This document shows, one piece after another, positions 1 to 7,488 of a stretch of 28,788 nt of DNA. The notes beneath the pieces were generated by a model. The model made no database searches and was not told the origin of the DNA. It saw only the letters and a program-made list of their open reading frames with translations. Positions within the stretch are counted from its first letter, which is position 1; every line of letters starts with the position of its first letter. The position numbers were made by a program, and so were the translations under genes. The stretch is from a virus, in IMG/VR virus record IMGVR_UViG_3300042731_006448, positions 1 through 28,788 of that record. One strand, given 5' to 3'.

Positions 1-232
1 TCTTGGCAAGCTCTTTTCGAACGCAGGCAAGGGCGTCCCTGAGTTCGCGCCTTGCATCCTTCAGCTTGTAGCGAACGCGCCGTGGCTTCTTGCCATCAAC
101 CCGCAGAGCACGCCACACCTTCAGATATTCGATCGCAAGTGAGGCTGCTGATACGGCCTTATTGATGTCCTCGGATACGGCGTAACGTGCACGCAGCGTG
201 CTAAGGTCGTCGTTGAGCTTACGGTGAGCCAT
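1..232 (-). CDS. Partial CDS, small charged helical protein of unknown function
   Basis: The reading frame is open from an ATG at 232 to the left edge of the window, so only the first 77 codons are visible. The start is supported by an AAGGCGG Shine-Dalgarno-like sequence about 8 nt upstream; another ATG at 239 is in a different frame and stops after six codons. The visible part is rich in Arg, Lys, Leu and Ala and looks all-helical, with no recognisable motif or cysteines. It follows the zinc-ribbon gene ending at 273 by 40 nt in the same orientation and is probably the next gene of the leftward operon. No function is proposed. Confidence 0.6.
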   Translation of the reverse strand, partial: MAHRKLNDDLSTLRARYAVSEDINKAVSAASLAIEYLKVWRALRVDGKKPRRVRYKLKDARRELRDALACVRKELAK

Positions 233-272
233 CAGCCATCCGCCTTCCGGCTTGAAGATCGATCGGAAGCCT

Positions 273-464
273 CTAGCCATCCAATCGCTTCATCGTCCAG
301 TTAGCAGCCTTGCCACAGCTTGGACAGAAGACGTTCTTATGGAACGCCTTCGGCGGTGCTTCCCCACACTCGCCACAGACAACGACGTAACGAGCATCAT
401 GAGGTGGCGGAGCTTGACACGGCGGTCGACCGGACCTCACTTCGTTGGCTTGCTTTGCATTCAT
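273..464 (-). CDS. Small zinc-ribbon protein
   Basis: A 63-residue protein with two CxxC knuckles (about residues 30-33 and 47-50) separated by 13 residues, the layout of a zinc ribbon. The second knuckle reads CPSC. The ATG at 464 is preferred over an in-frame start at 488 because GGGAGG lies 9 nt upstream of it. With this start it overlaps the end of the preceding gene by 68 bp, longer than usual for this operon, so one of the two boundaries may be imperfect. Zinc-ribbon miniproteins are common in phage early regions and often bind nucleic acid or a host polymerase, but no specific role can be deduced. Confidence 0.6.
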   Translation of the reverse strand: MNAKQANEVRSGRPPCQAPPPHDARYVVVCGECGEAPPKAFHKNVFCPSCGKAANWTMKRLDG

Positions 465-723
465 TGCAGTATGCCTCCCAAAGCTCACGCTTGATTTCGT
501 GCATCACGCCAAGCACCGTCCCACGTCGCTTGTAGCGATGCCGACACTTCTGCTGTCCCTTGCGTTCGTGTTCCGCACGCAGAGTTGCGTGCACCTGTTG
601 AAAGAACGTGCGGCCGTACCCGGTGCGGAACTCCCGATAGCGGCAAGCCCGTTCGCATCCGTCGCACCGAACATGACGCCAGAAGTGGACGTCACGAGAT
701 TGCTTGCGGGTTCTTCTTGCCAC
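397..723 (-). CDS. Small basic Cys-containing protein
   Basis: About 108 residues from a GTG at 723; an in-frame ATG at 777 would add 18 residues but overlap the upstream gene by 86 bp and has no clear Shine-Dalgarno. Neither start has a convincing ribosome site, so the N-terminus is uncertain. The protein is strongly basic and contains a CxxC near the N-terminus, a nearby third Cys, a lone Cys mid-protein and a CxxC near the C-terminus, so a bound zinc is plausible. A nucleic-acid-binding role is a guess from charge and cysteines. It lies between the possible Sm-like gene and the zinc-ribbon gene in the same orientation. Confidence 0.5.
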   Translation of the reverse strand: MARRTRKQSRDVHFWRHVRCDGCERACRYREFRTGYGRTFFQQVHATLRAEHERKGQQKCRHRYKRRGTVLGVMHEIKRELWEAYCNECKASQRSEVRSTAVSSSATS

Positions 724-958
724 TGCGAGCGAGTTCAAGCGTCTTGATGGAAGTCCAGGGAATGCCGTCTGCGTCATCCAGTTCGAAGCGGATCGCGCTT
801 GGGTAGTCGAACGGCTTTCCGAGCACCATCACCGTGGACATCTCAATGCCCATGACGACGCCTTCCCGATAGTGACCGTCGAACGTCTCGATTCGCACGC
901 GCCTTCCTCGAAGCGGCTTCAGGTTGATCAGCCACACGAGCTTTGCGAGCAACCCCAT
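692..958 (-). CDS. Small protein with a possible Sm-like (LSm) beta-barrel
   Basis: An 88-residue protein. The ATG at 958 has AAGGGAGG about 9 nt upstream, which fixes the start although it overlaps the end of the methyltransferase gene by 31 bp. Residues about 17-75 show alternating hydrophobic strands beginning with an RRVRIETFDG segment, then a central GIE turn and a WTSIKTLEL strand. This is reminiscent of Sm/LSm or other small RNA-binding barrels, where the first strands carry the pattern of a modified-nucleotide-binding loop. The resemblance is by eye only. The alternative is an unrelated small beta-barrel. Confidence 0.55.
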   Translation of the reverse strand: MGLLAKLVWLINLKPLRGRRVRIETFDGHYREGVVMGIEMSTVMVLGKPFDYPSAIRFELDDADGIPWTSIKTLELARSGKKNPQAIS

Positions 959-2055
959 GTTCCTTGCCTCCCTTCACCTTCCCCCTTGCGTTTGAGTTTA
1001 CGTTGTTTCGCGCAATCTATTCTAACAGCTTCAACATTGGGTTTGCGTATGCCAGACAATCGACGCAATCGTTCGCGATCCGCGGCAATCCGACGTTTTG
1101 CCATCTTGATGTAGCTTTTACTCAGATCAAATCCAATACCACATCGAAGCAAACGTCTAGCAACAACTACTGCTGTTCCGCTTCCGACAAATGGGTCGAG
1201 AACGATGCCGCCAACCGGACACCCCGCTTTGATGCAAAACTCAACAAGCGTTTCGGGCATGACAGCAAAATGTGCACCTGGGAATGGCTGCGTGGTAATG
1301 GACCAGACCGAACGGCGATTACGTCTCCGGCCATCACCCCAATCCGTTCCGTCTCTTTCACCGCGATCCGGACCGAACATTGGTCGAGGGTGGACAGCTT
1401 GCGCACCAGGATCCTTTTTGCTATGGCGACCCCACGTCAAAGGATCTGATGATAGCGGTTCGCTGATCGCATCCGCATCGTAGTAGTACCGATTACGCTT
1501 GCTCAACAGGAACAGGTATTCATGCGCCTTGGTGCAGCGGTCGCGCACGCTCTCCGGCATCGGGTTAGGCTTGTGCCAGATGATGTCTTGCCGCAGCCAC
1601 CACCCGTCCGCGCGGAGGGCGAAGGCAAGGAGCCACGGGATGCCGACGAGGTCCTTGTGCTTTACACCTTGATCCCTTAGCGCGTACCGAAGATCGCGCT
1701 TCCTGTAGCCGCATGCCCCGTCGGGCCCCGTAGCCCCACCACGGCGTCGGCCATCCAGGCCCTCCCCGTCCTTGCTAGAGCCCGCGTTGTTGTAGCTGTC
1801 CCCGATGTTCAGCCAGAGAGTCCCATCCTCCCGCAGCACCCGCCGCACTTCACGGAAGACGCCAACCATCCGCGCGACGTACTCCTCCGGGGTGCGTTCG
1901 AGCCCGAGTTGCCCATCCACGCCGTAGTCGCGGAGGCCCCAATACGGTGGCGACGTGACGCAGCAGTGAACGCAGCAGTCCGGAAGTTGTTGGAGCGCAT
2001 CAAGACAATCTGCGCGATGAACGCGATCAAGCTTGTAAGGACCGAGACGGGTCAC
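928..2055 (-). CDS. DNA N4-cytosine/N6-adenine methyltransferase, beta class
   Basis: This is a 375-residue S-adenosylmethionine-dependent DNA methyltransferase. The catalytic motif IV TSPPYW is near the N-terminus (residues 34-39) and the cofactor motif DPFVGSGT is late (287-294). That order defines beta-class amino-methyltransferases, which make N4-methylcytosine or N6-methyladenine; the SPPY form is common in both. A HFAVMPETL segment just before the cofactor motif is typical of the family. Translation starts at a GTG that overlaps the TGA of the upstream gene as GTGA, suggesting coupling. No restriction endonuclease is adjacent, so it is most likely a solitary phage methyltransferase protecting its DNA or marking sites. 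The target sequence cannot be inferred. Confidence 0.9.
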   Translation of the reverse strand: MTRLGPYKLDRVHRADCLDALQQLPDCCVHCCVTSPPYWGLRDYGVDGQLGLERTPEEYVARMVGVFREVRRVLREDGTLWLNIGDSYNNAGSSKDGEGLDGRRRGGATGPDGACGYRKRDLRYALRDQGVKHKDLVGIPWLLAFALRADGWWLRQDIIWHKPNPMPESVRDRCTKAHEYLFLLSKRNRYYYDADAISEPLSSDPLTWGRHSKKDPGAQAVHPRPMFGPDRGERDGTDWGDGRRRNRRSVWSITTQPFPGAHFAVMPETLVEFCIKAGCPVGGIVLDPFVGSGTAVVVARRLLRCGIGFDLSKSYIKMAKRRIAADRERLRRLSGIRKPNVEAVRIDCAKQRKLKRKGEGEGRQGTWGCSQSSCG

Positions 2056-2588
2056 CGATTCACCTTACGTACAAGCTTGCGCCGCTTCTTGTCAAGCTTG
2101 CGCAGCCTGTGTTTGGTCGATCGCTCGACCCGGACGAGATCAACATCAACTCTCCGGATGCCCGTGAGCTTTTGCAGACGTGCTCGCCTTGCCTCTTCGG
2201 CTCGTTCCCGCCAACGCTCCGTTTCGATCCGCCACTGTTGTTCTTCCCGCATGACAAGCAGTTGCTTGAACTGCCGATACTCCAGATCGATGCGCTTGCG
2301 TGCCCTCTTGCCGTATGCCTTGCGCCAACTCGTGAACCGCGTCGGTCTCGGGGGAAGCCTGCCCGTGCGAAGCACCTCGACGACGAGGCAGCGGTATCCG
2401 TCCCGGTTCCGAACTTCACCGGACCGATCGCAACGGACCCTGCCTCCGTAGTTGACATGCACCACCTTGATCTTGCGAAGCAGCTTCCTTGCGCGTTTGT
2501 ATTCGCGCACCCGGGCCGTCTGCTTCTCAGTCAAGCTCCCTGTTGCTATGCTCCGCTTTGCCAGCAGGGCTAGCTTCGTCACCGACAT
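2052..2588 (-). CDS. Basic, coiled-coil-like protein of unknown function
   Basis: About 178 residues from the ATG at 2588, ending in a long Arg/Lys/Glu-rich helical segment and a very basic C-terminus. I see no enzymatic motif. The start is ambiguous: an in-frame ATG at 2717 has a much better Shine-Dalgarno (TGGAGG, 6 nt upstream) but would overlap the previous gene out of frame by 191 bp, whereas the 2588 start overlaps by 62 bp with only a weak GGAAA upstream. The stop overlaps the methyltransferase GTG start. The charge pattern suggests nucleic-acid or protein scaffolding, but this is inference only. Confidence 0.6.
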   Translation of the reverse strand: MSVTKLALLAKRSIATGSLTEKQTARVREYKRARKLLRKIKVVHVNYGGRVRCDRSGEVRNRDGYRCLVVEVLRTGRLPPRPTRFTSWRKAYGKRARKRIDLEYRQFKQLLVMREEQQWRIETERWRERAEEARRARLQKLTGIRRVDVDLVRVERSTKHRLRKLDKKRRKLVRKVNR

Positions 2589-3099
2589 TTTCCGAACCGG
2601 CAGCGGCAGGAGATACCTTGCCAGTATCTTCGGCTTGCTTGGCGTGTTCGTAGCAGAGATCTTCGCCACGGCAGCAACACGCTTCGCTGTCTTCTTCCCC
2701 CTGCTCTTCCTCTCCATTCCGCGCCTCCAATCGCTTGAGTTCATCCATGAGGTACGAAAGGCGCTCGTTCAGCGACGACAGACGCTCGCCCGATGGGGCC
2801 AACGTCGTGGTTGCGTGCTCAAGGACAACGGACATACCTTTCAGCATGCCTCGTCGTCGTAGCGATTCCATCTTGGCTGGATCCGTCTCGTAGACGAGGA
2901 TCTTCATGCCTTCGATGTATCCAAGGACAACGCAGGCGGTGTGATGCGCAGCACCCAGGCGCGCAGCGAAATCGCCAACCAGCTTGGTCCGCGCCGCAGT
3001 TCCTTGAGCAGGCAGCTTGTCCGGTAGTGATAGGTAACCCAACAAATCATCGAGCACTTTGCTCAGCTTGGCTGCGCTAGCTCGTCTACCCTTCTTCAT
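2527..3099 (-). CDS. Hypothetical protein with acidic C-terminal tail
   Basis: A 190-residue protein with an N-terminal helical part (residues about 1-75) and a predicted coiled-coil-like stretch around 100-125. An acidic tail follows, containing a CCC cluster near residue 140 and more Glu and Ala. The ATG at 3099 has an AGGATC-type ribosome site about 8 nt upstream and overlaps the end of the preceding gene by 14 bp. I do not recognise the family. The consecutive cysteines and a further Cys eight residues later could bind metal or form disulfides. It is co-transcribed with DNA modification and repair genes. Confidence 0.6.
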   Translation of the reverse strand: MKKGRRASAAKLSKVLDDLLGYLSLPDKLPAQGTAARTKLVGDFAARLGAAHHTACVVLGYIEGMKILVYETDPAKMESLRRRGMLKGMSVVLEHATTTLAPSGERLSSLNERLSYLMDELKRLEARNGEEEQGEEDSEACCCRGEDLCYEHAKQAEDTGKVSPAAAGSENVGDEASPAGKAEHSNRELD

Positions 3100-3457
3100 T
3101 TCTGATCCTGCCTTTGCCTTGCTGCGTGACCAGCGCTCCCCGCTCCAGTTCTCCCCCTCTCGGTGTCCGGTTCAGGAAGTTGGCGACCGCGTACAGCTTC
3201 GATAGCGTGTCGTCGCTGGTGATCGGTTTCAGGTGCGAGCCGGGCAGTCTGATCCGGCGAAGCTTGAACTTGCCGAAGCCGCAGAACTCGACCTTCGCCA
3301 ACCTCCTGCCGCACGACACGACAAGCCCCGGCCACATGAACCACCACCGTCCGCGGTACTCCTCCGCGTCCGTGATGACGAACGAGCCGCGCGATAGGGC
3401 CTGCCCGTTGGCATCCCGTAACGCATCGGCATGGGCGTTGCGCTTCCACGTCTCCAC
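3086..3457 (-). CDS. Hypothetical protein, probable small beta-rich fold
   Basis: A 123-residue protein starting at GTG 3457, eight nt after the TAG stop of the upstream gene. There is no Shine-Dalgarno. The stop-to-start junction is nearly identical to that in front of dnaE (see findings). The sequence has alternating aromatic and charged segments (a WWFMWPGL stretch around residue 38) consistent with a small beta-barrel such as an SH3- or KOW-like fold, then a basic tail. No known family is recognised. Confidence 0.6.
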   Translation of the reverse strand: METWKRNAHADALRDANGQALSRGSFVITDAEEYRGRWWFMWPGLVVSCGRRLAKVEFCGFGKFKLRRIRLPGSHLKPITSDDTLSKLYAVANFLNRTPRGGELERGALVTQQGKGRIRNEEG

Positions 3458-3465
3458 GCTTCAGA

Positions 3466-3942
3466 CTAGACGTTGGGCTTGCTAGACGATCGTTTGGCAG
3501 GAGAAGCAGGCGGCACGCGCATACGCAGCTTGCTATCCCAGAACAAGCTTGCTATTCGCTCACCGAACATCTTGTGCAGCTTGGACTTGTGGACCAACAA
3601 CGGTCCTTCGGAAAACCTAATAGGCAGGAAGAGGTGGTTGCGATCTACCATGCTCTTGTTCCCGTCGGAGAATGCAACCTGCACTTCAAGCCCGTAGTCG
3701 TTCACAACCTCGACGTGGGTTTCTCCGTTGTCCCTCTTGTACCGAAGCTTCGTTCCCGGTTCGAGCTTTTCCGGAAGAGCCGCCTCCAACGTCATCGACC
3801 GCCGTCCATCGAGGATGCGGTTTCCCATGACGACAACGTAGTCTTTCGGGTTGCCGATCTTCAGTCCCTTCTCTCGCGCAATCACCGCACACGGATGTTG
3901 GTTTTGCTTCTTGTTTGCCTTGGTCCTCTTGATCTTCCTCAT
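3466..3942 (-). CDS. Hypothetical basic protein
   Basis: A 158-residue protein with a Lys-rich N-terminus (residues 1-15) and a Ser/Lys-rich C-terminus flanking a central part with repeated beta-strand-like segments (about 30-110). The ATG at 3942 overlaps the TGA of the glycosylase gene as ATGA, indicating translational coupling. No catalytic motif is visible. The central segment resembles small beta-barrel nucleic-acid-binding proteins in its pattern only; function unknown. Confidence 0.65.
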   Translation of the reverse strand: MRKIKRTKANKKQNQHPCAVIAREKGLKIGNPKDYVVVMGNRILDGRRSMTLEAALPEKLEPGTKLRYKRDNGETHVEVVNDYGLEVQVAFSDGNKSMVDRNHLFLPIRFSEGPLLVHKSKLHKMFGERIASLFWDSKLRMRVPPASPAKRSSSKPNV

Positions 3943-4511
3943 GCGTCGCTCGCTTCCTTCAAAGCCATCTTCAGATCCTTGACCAGCAACGGGAAGTTCG
4001 GTCCGTTGATGCCGCCGGTTCGATCGACGTGCGAAGGGTGGAACGTGGGAATGCCAATCAACGTCTTGCCGCCTCTCTCGAACTCGTGCAGTATACCGCG
4101 CGTCCTAGTGATGTGTCGCGCGCTAAGCAGATACAACGCAGCAGTACCGCCAAGAGGAACGACGACACGCAGGTTCCGCATTGCCCGAATGATGGAGTTC
4201 AACCTTGGTTCGCACGCCTTGACTTCTTCCTGTGTCGGAACGCGATTGCCCGGTGGCCAGCAGCCGACTAGGTTAGCGATGTAGCGTGCACCTTTGATAC
4301 CGGACGCAATGAGCGCCGCTTGAAGCAACCTGCCAGCCTTGCCGATGAACGGAAGTCCAACTACATCCTCGTCACGCCCCGGCCCCTCTCCAACGAACAG
4401 AATGCGGGTGATTGGATCTCCGCGTCCGTGAACGTAGTTGTCTCGTGTCTTCCACAGTCCGCAGCGCTTGCACTTGCGCCATTGCCGCCGGACTTGGGTC
4501 ATGGTCGTCAT
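3939..4511 (-). CDS. Family 4/5-type uracil-DNA glycosylase, iron-sulfur type
   Basis: A 190-residue enzyme that removes uracil from DNA. The active-site block GEGPGRDEDVVGLPFIGKAG (residues 41-60) matches the GExPGxxEDxxGxPFxGxAG signature of thermophile-type UDGs. The second conserved block includes PPGNR (86-90), and the HPS motif of the DNA-binding loop is at 158-160. Four cysteines (14, 17, 84, 100) sit where this family coordinates a 4Fe-4S cluster. The length is normal for family 4. The start ATG overlaps the upstream TGA as ATGA, with GAGGAG about 10 nt ahead. It probably repairs deaminated cytosine or misincorporated dUMP during phage replication. Confidence 0.92.
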   Translation of the reverse strand: MTTMTQVRRQWRKCKRCGLWKTRDNYVHGRGDPITRILFVGEGPGRDEDVVGLPFIGKAGRLLQAALIASGIKGARYIANLVGCWPPGNRVPTQEEVKACEPRLNSIIRAMRNLRVVVPLGGTAALYLLSARHITRTRGILHEFERGGKTLIGIPTFHPSHVDRTGGINGPNFPLLVKDLKMALKEASDA

Positions 4512-4792
4512 TCGCCGCTTCTCCTCAGCCGATCAACCAGCTTTTCTGTTTCAGGATCGTCGCCTATCTCGTTGAACGTCTGACTGGTCGGCATCGTACC
4601 GGAGCCGCGCTTGATGTTGCGGTCACGTTGCTCTTGCCGTATCTTGATCATCTGAAGGCGCAGATCATCGAAGTTGGCACACAGTTCGTAGTACCGCCTT
4701 CGCCAGAAGCAATCAGCACAGACTCGCGGAGGCGCGGTTGGATGTTTCGCGCGGTGCTTCGGATTCTCTCCCACCGATTCCCTCCACCCCAT
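4508..4792 (-). CDS. Small hypothetical protein with CxxC
   Basis: A 94-residue protein whose ATG at 4792 shares a base with the TGA of the upstream exonuclease gene (TGATG). The frame stays open further upstream, but that part is out-of-frame shadow of the exonuclease, so the restart at the junction is preferred. There is a CxxC at residues 25-28 and a further Cys at 38, followed by a helical, charged half. It sits exactly between the flap exonuclease and the uracil glycosylase, which suggests an accessory role in DNA repair, but nothing in the sequence identifies it. Confidence 0.65.
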   Translation of the reverse strand: MGWRESVGENPKHRAKHPTAPPRVCADCFWRRRYYELCANFDDLRLQMIKIRQEQRDRNIKRGSGTMPTSQTFNEIGDDPETEKLVDRLRRSGE

Positions 4793-5721
4793 CACCGTCC
4801 AAAGCAACCCAATGATCGCAGTTGTCGGAACCTCCCGGATTCCAGAAACGAACGGAACCGCAATCCCATCAACATGTGAGTAAGCTGCTTGCGTGTTGCC
4901 GATTCCGTGTAGTCGAACTTCACCTTGACGCTGTGAATGCGGGATAGCTCGTACCACAACGCCAACTCTCGTTTCGCGTGCGATAGCTCGATAGCATCGG
5001 CAAGCCGCTTGCTGACTATGCTTCGACTGAACGGAACCAACGTTCCCAGAGCCAGCTTGCCGCAGCGTTCCGCTTCCTTGACGATCTTCAACGCCGTCTT
5101 CTCTCCGACGCCACGCACACCCGGAATGCCGTCTCCGGTGTCTCCGGCAAGGGCCTTCGTGTAGAGGTAGCCGGTTGGCGTTACGCCGTAGCGCTGAAGC
5201 AGGACTCTTGGCGTGATGATCTCGATGTCGCCGTGTGGTATCGGCCGGACGATGGACACGTTCTTGCCGATGCACTGGTACAGATCGCGGTCGCCCGTGA
5301 AGATGGCAACCTTGCCCTTGCGGGACCAGCGATCAGCCAACGTGCCCATCACGTCATCTGCTTCCCAGCCCGGAGCGTGTGCCTGCGGTACGCCCAACGC
5401 AACAAGCAGCTTCCTGAGAACCTTCTGCTGCTTCGCGATTGACTCTATCAGGTGGAGGCGATCCAGTGGCACAAGATCGTCTCTACGTTGTTTGTACGCC
5501 CTGAACATCGTGCGGCGCTTCAGCTTGCCGCCTTCCCAACAGACGACCACGATGCCCTTCTTCTCAAGCTGCTGTTGCCTGATGCGGGATAGCACGTTCA
5601 GGAAACCGTATACCGCTCCCGTGTGTTGACGCTCTCCGTCAACCATGATCCACAGGTCGCGGAACGCATCGGCGCTGCGCCAGAGAAGATGCTTGCCGTC
5701 CACTAGCAACACGTCGAACAT
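4792..5721 (-). CDS. 5'-3' exonuclease / flap endonuclease
   Basis: A 309-residue member of the FEN family related to T5 D15 exonuclease and the N-terminal domain of DNA polymerase I. It removes RNA primers and 5' flaps at the replication fork. Metal-binding residues are visible: D8 (VDGKH), E120/D122/D123 (WEADD), D144/D146 (TGDRD) and D194/D197 (GDTGD). These are followed by the helix-hairpin-helix IPGVRGVGEKTA at 199-210 that binds duplex DNA. The usual second acidic residue appears to be Glu63 (WEGGK) instead of Asp, a conservative change. No polymerase domain is attached, as expected for a phage with a separate DnaE. It begins 4 nt after the RuvC-like gene. Confidence 0.92.
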   Translation of the reverse strand: MFDVLLVDGKHLLWRSADAFRDLWIMVDGERQHTGAVYGFLNVLSRIRQQQLEKKGIVVVCWEGGKLKRRTMFRAYKQRRDDLVPLDRLHLIESIAKQQKVLRKLLVALGVPQAHAPGWEADDVMGTLADRWSRKGKVAIFTGDRDLYQCIGKNVSIVRPIPHGDIEIITPRVLLQRYGVTPTGYLYTKALAGDTGDGIPGVRGVGEKTALKIVKEAERCGKLALGTLVPFSRSIVSKRLADAIELSHAKRELALWYELSRIHSVKVKFDYTESATRKQLTHMLMGLRFRSFLESGRFRQLRSLGCFGR

Positions 5722-5725
5722 CGGT

Positions 5726-6415
5726 TCACCGCATCGTCAGCCAGTCCCGTGCAAGGATGTTGATCGGCTGCTTTTTGGTCACCCGGTTGAACACCCGGAT
5801 GGCATTCTCGTCCAGTTGGTTGAACACGAGCAAGCCTGTTCGCAGCTTCCATTCCGTGGCCACTATGCGGGCAAGCACGTATGCCACGGTGAGATCTTCC
5901 GATGGACGTTGCCCGACTTGGTTTGCGTTGTACTTGCGGAAGTCGACCCCCCACCGCTTGCGAACTGCAACCTCCAGTTCCATTGTCTCCGCTCGACCGT
6001 TCCCCGAGCCGAACAGCTTCACCGACTGCGGATCGTGATATCGCATGAAGCGCTTGCAGAAGACCAGACGCGCAGCACCTCCAACCTCACCGTACTGGTA
6101 GATGCCGAGAGAGCGAGCCGTGTAGGCGTAGTTCTCGATTCCGACGTGGGTGGGGTCCCACTTCTTCCGCAGCCGCAGAAACAGCCGATGCCACCAATAC
6201 AAGCGCCACAGGTCAATGTCGGCCCGATCCATCTTCGGGACCCTGAGACGCAAGCCGCGCACGACACCGCCCACCTTGTTGGCGACGTCGCAAGGCGCTT
6301 TCTTCTCGGTGACGAACAACGCCCGGATGATCTTCATTCGCTTCGCGTCCATTAGCACTAACCCGGCGTGGTTCAGACTCAGATCCATTCCAAGCACGGT
6401 TGCTCGCCCTTTCAT
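5726..6415 (-). CDS. RuvC-like Holliday junction resolvase (RNase H fold)
   Basis: A 229-residue protein with the RuvC arrangement of acidic residues: D11 in the first strand (LGMDLSLNHAG), E94 in the fourth (VGIENYAY), a YGEVGGAARL helix (108-117) and E173/D174 near the C-terminus (PSEDLTVAYVLARI). RuvC enzymes cut four-way recombination intermediates symmetrically. In a phage this resolves branched concatemers before packaging. It is somewhat longer than bacterial RuvC because of an inserted Trp/Arg-rich helical segment at about 68-88. The ATG overlaps the upstream TGA (ATGA). An alternative within the fold would be a structure-specific nuclease with other targets. Confidence 0.85.
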   Translation of the reverse strand: MKGRATVLGMDLSLNHAGLVLMDAKRMKIIRALFVTEKKAPCDVANKVGGVVRGLRLRVPKMDRADIDLWRLYWWHRLFLRLRKKWDPTHVGIENYAYTARSLGIYQYGEVGGAARLVFCKRFMRYHDPQSVKLFGSGNGRAETMELEVAVRKRWGVDFRKYNANQVGQRPSEDLTVAYVLARIVATEWKLRTGLLVFNQLDENAIRVFNRVTKKQPINILARDWLTMR

Positions 6416-6864
6416 CGCGGCACCCCCGGTTCCGTCCCCGCCTTGCGAAGCAGCTTCAAGATCGTCCGGCGATAGACGGATGCAATACTATGAACCAACC
6501 TGTACACGTCCTCTAGTTCCGGTGGAAGTTCGTCGTTTGCCAGTTGGATGACCATCCGTAGGCGATCGTGCCCCCGTTTGCATTCCTTCCATGCCTTGTC
6601 AAGCGCAGCGAGTGCATCGCCATGACGTCTGTTGATTGTAGCGCCGTTATAGAAGGCAAGGTAGATTCGTGCCTGCCCAATGCCACGGTTGACCCGCTTC
6701 CCAACTCCAACCGCGCGAACGATTGCTTTCGCGAAGGCAGCGGCGTTTTCGTCCTTGCTCTTGGAATGGAATAGGGCGACTTGAACGCAACCGTACAACG
6801 CACTCTGCAACGCATCGAGTCGTCGCGCTGTCTTCTCGCCGTATGGCTTGCACTTGTATTTCAT
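6412..6864 (-). CDS. Hypothetical helical protein
   Basis: About 150 residues, starting at the ATG at 6864 that overlaps the upstream TGA as ATGA; an in-frame GTG or ATG further upstream lies inside the previous gene and is less likely. The sequence is all-helical and basic with scattered cysteines (residues 5, 26, 95 approximately) and no catalytic motif that I recognise. It immediately precedes, and is coupled to, the RuvC-like gene (ATGA at 6415-6412), so a role in recombination or junction processing is possible but unproven. Confidence 0.65.
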   Translation of the reverse strand: MKYKCKPYGEKTARRLDALQSALYGCVQVALFHSKSKDENAAAFAKAIVRAVGVGKRVNRGIGQARIYLAFYNGATINRRHGDALAALDKAWKECKRGHDRLRMVIQLANDELPPELEDVYRLVHSIASVYRRTILKLLRKAGTEPGVPR

Positions 6865-7181
6865 TTCACCCCACTTCCCTCGGGCGCGCCATCTTCGGTC
6901 CAAAATGCAACGAAGATCCAGGCCGGGTCTTCTGTTTCATCGATGACCATCACATAGCCAAGCGCAGTTGCAATCCGTGCAATCATCGTGCGGTTGCTCG
7001 CGTGGTAAGTCCCTTCCCACGCCTCCGGTTTCGCCTCTAGGCGCGCCCATAGCTGTCCGCATTCCCACCCACGGGTGAACTCCGGATCGTCCGTATCGAA
7101 CGCAATCAAGCAGGCAAAATCGTCGGCCGTTGTGTGGTTACTTTCCGGTCGGCAACCGAACGGCAAAACCCGCCCAACCAT
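6861..7181 (-). CDS. Hypothetical acidic protein
   Basis: A 106-residue protein. The ATG at 7181 shares a base with the upstream TGA (TGATG) and has GGGGAGGGGAAG just upstream, so the longer in-frame start at 7271 is rejected. The sequence is acidic, rich in Trp and aromatic residues (GWECGQLW about residues 37-44) with alternating helix and strand character. It resembles the many small accessory proteins of phage early regions, but no family is recognised. Confidence 0.65.
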   Translation of the reverse strand: MVGRVLPFGCRPESNHTTADDFACLIAFDTDDPEFTRGWECGQLWARLEAKPEAWEGTYHASNRTMIARIATALGYVMVIDETEDPAWIFVAFWTEDGAPEGSGVK

Positions 7182-7486
7182 CACTTCCCCTCCCCTTTCG
7201 CCACGGCGGCGAGGGCAGCGCGGGCGTCCGCGCGATGCGCGTCTCTCAATCCCTCGCCGACGTCCTCCCACGGAATCTCTCCGTATGGACAGTCCGGTCC
7301 GGCGTCCTCTACCGCTTGCTTCTCCTGGCAGACGTAAAGTGTCTTAGCCACCGCCTCCACCGTCGCCCCGTCCGGCGCGACGACACGACGTGCGAGGGCG
7401 AGGAGGGCGCGCAGATCGCCCCCGCGAACTCCAACATCCAATGCCCTCTCGATCTCGTCCAACCGCTCCGGCGTCAACGCGCTCAT
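7181..7486 (-). CDS. Small GC-rich accessory protein
   Basis: A 101-residue protein. Two ATGs lie at the junction with the previous gene: 7492 forms an ATGA overlap but is too close to the AAGGAGG ribosome site, while 7486 is 8 nt from it and is chosen. The N-terminal TPERLDEIERALD helix is reminiscent of short accessory proteins found in many phages. The Ala-rich sequence and high third-position GC stand out from neighbouring genes, hinting at recent acquisition. Two cysteines (about 53 and 66) are unpaired. No function is proposed. Confidence 0.6.
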   Translation of the reverse strand: MSALTPERLDEIERALDVGVRGGDLRALLALARRVVAPDGATVEAVAKTLYVCQEKQAVEDAGPDCPYGEIPWEDVGEGLRDAHRADARAALAAVAKGEGK

Positions 7487-7488
7487 CG

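Noticed and set aside
928-2055. Complete restriction-modification system
   Set aside because: The genes on both sides are small proteins without a nuclease motif.
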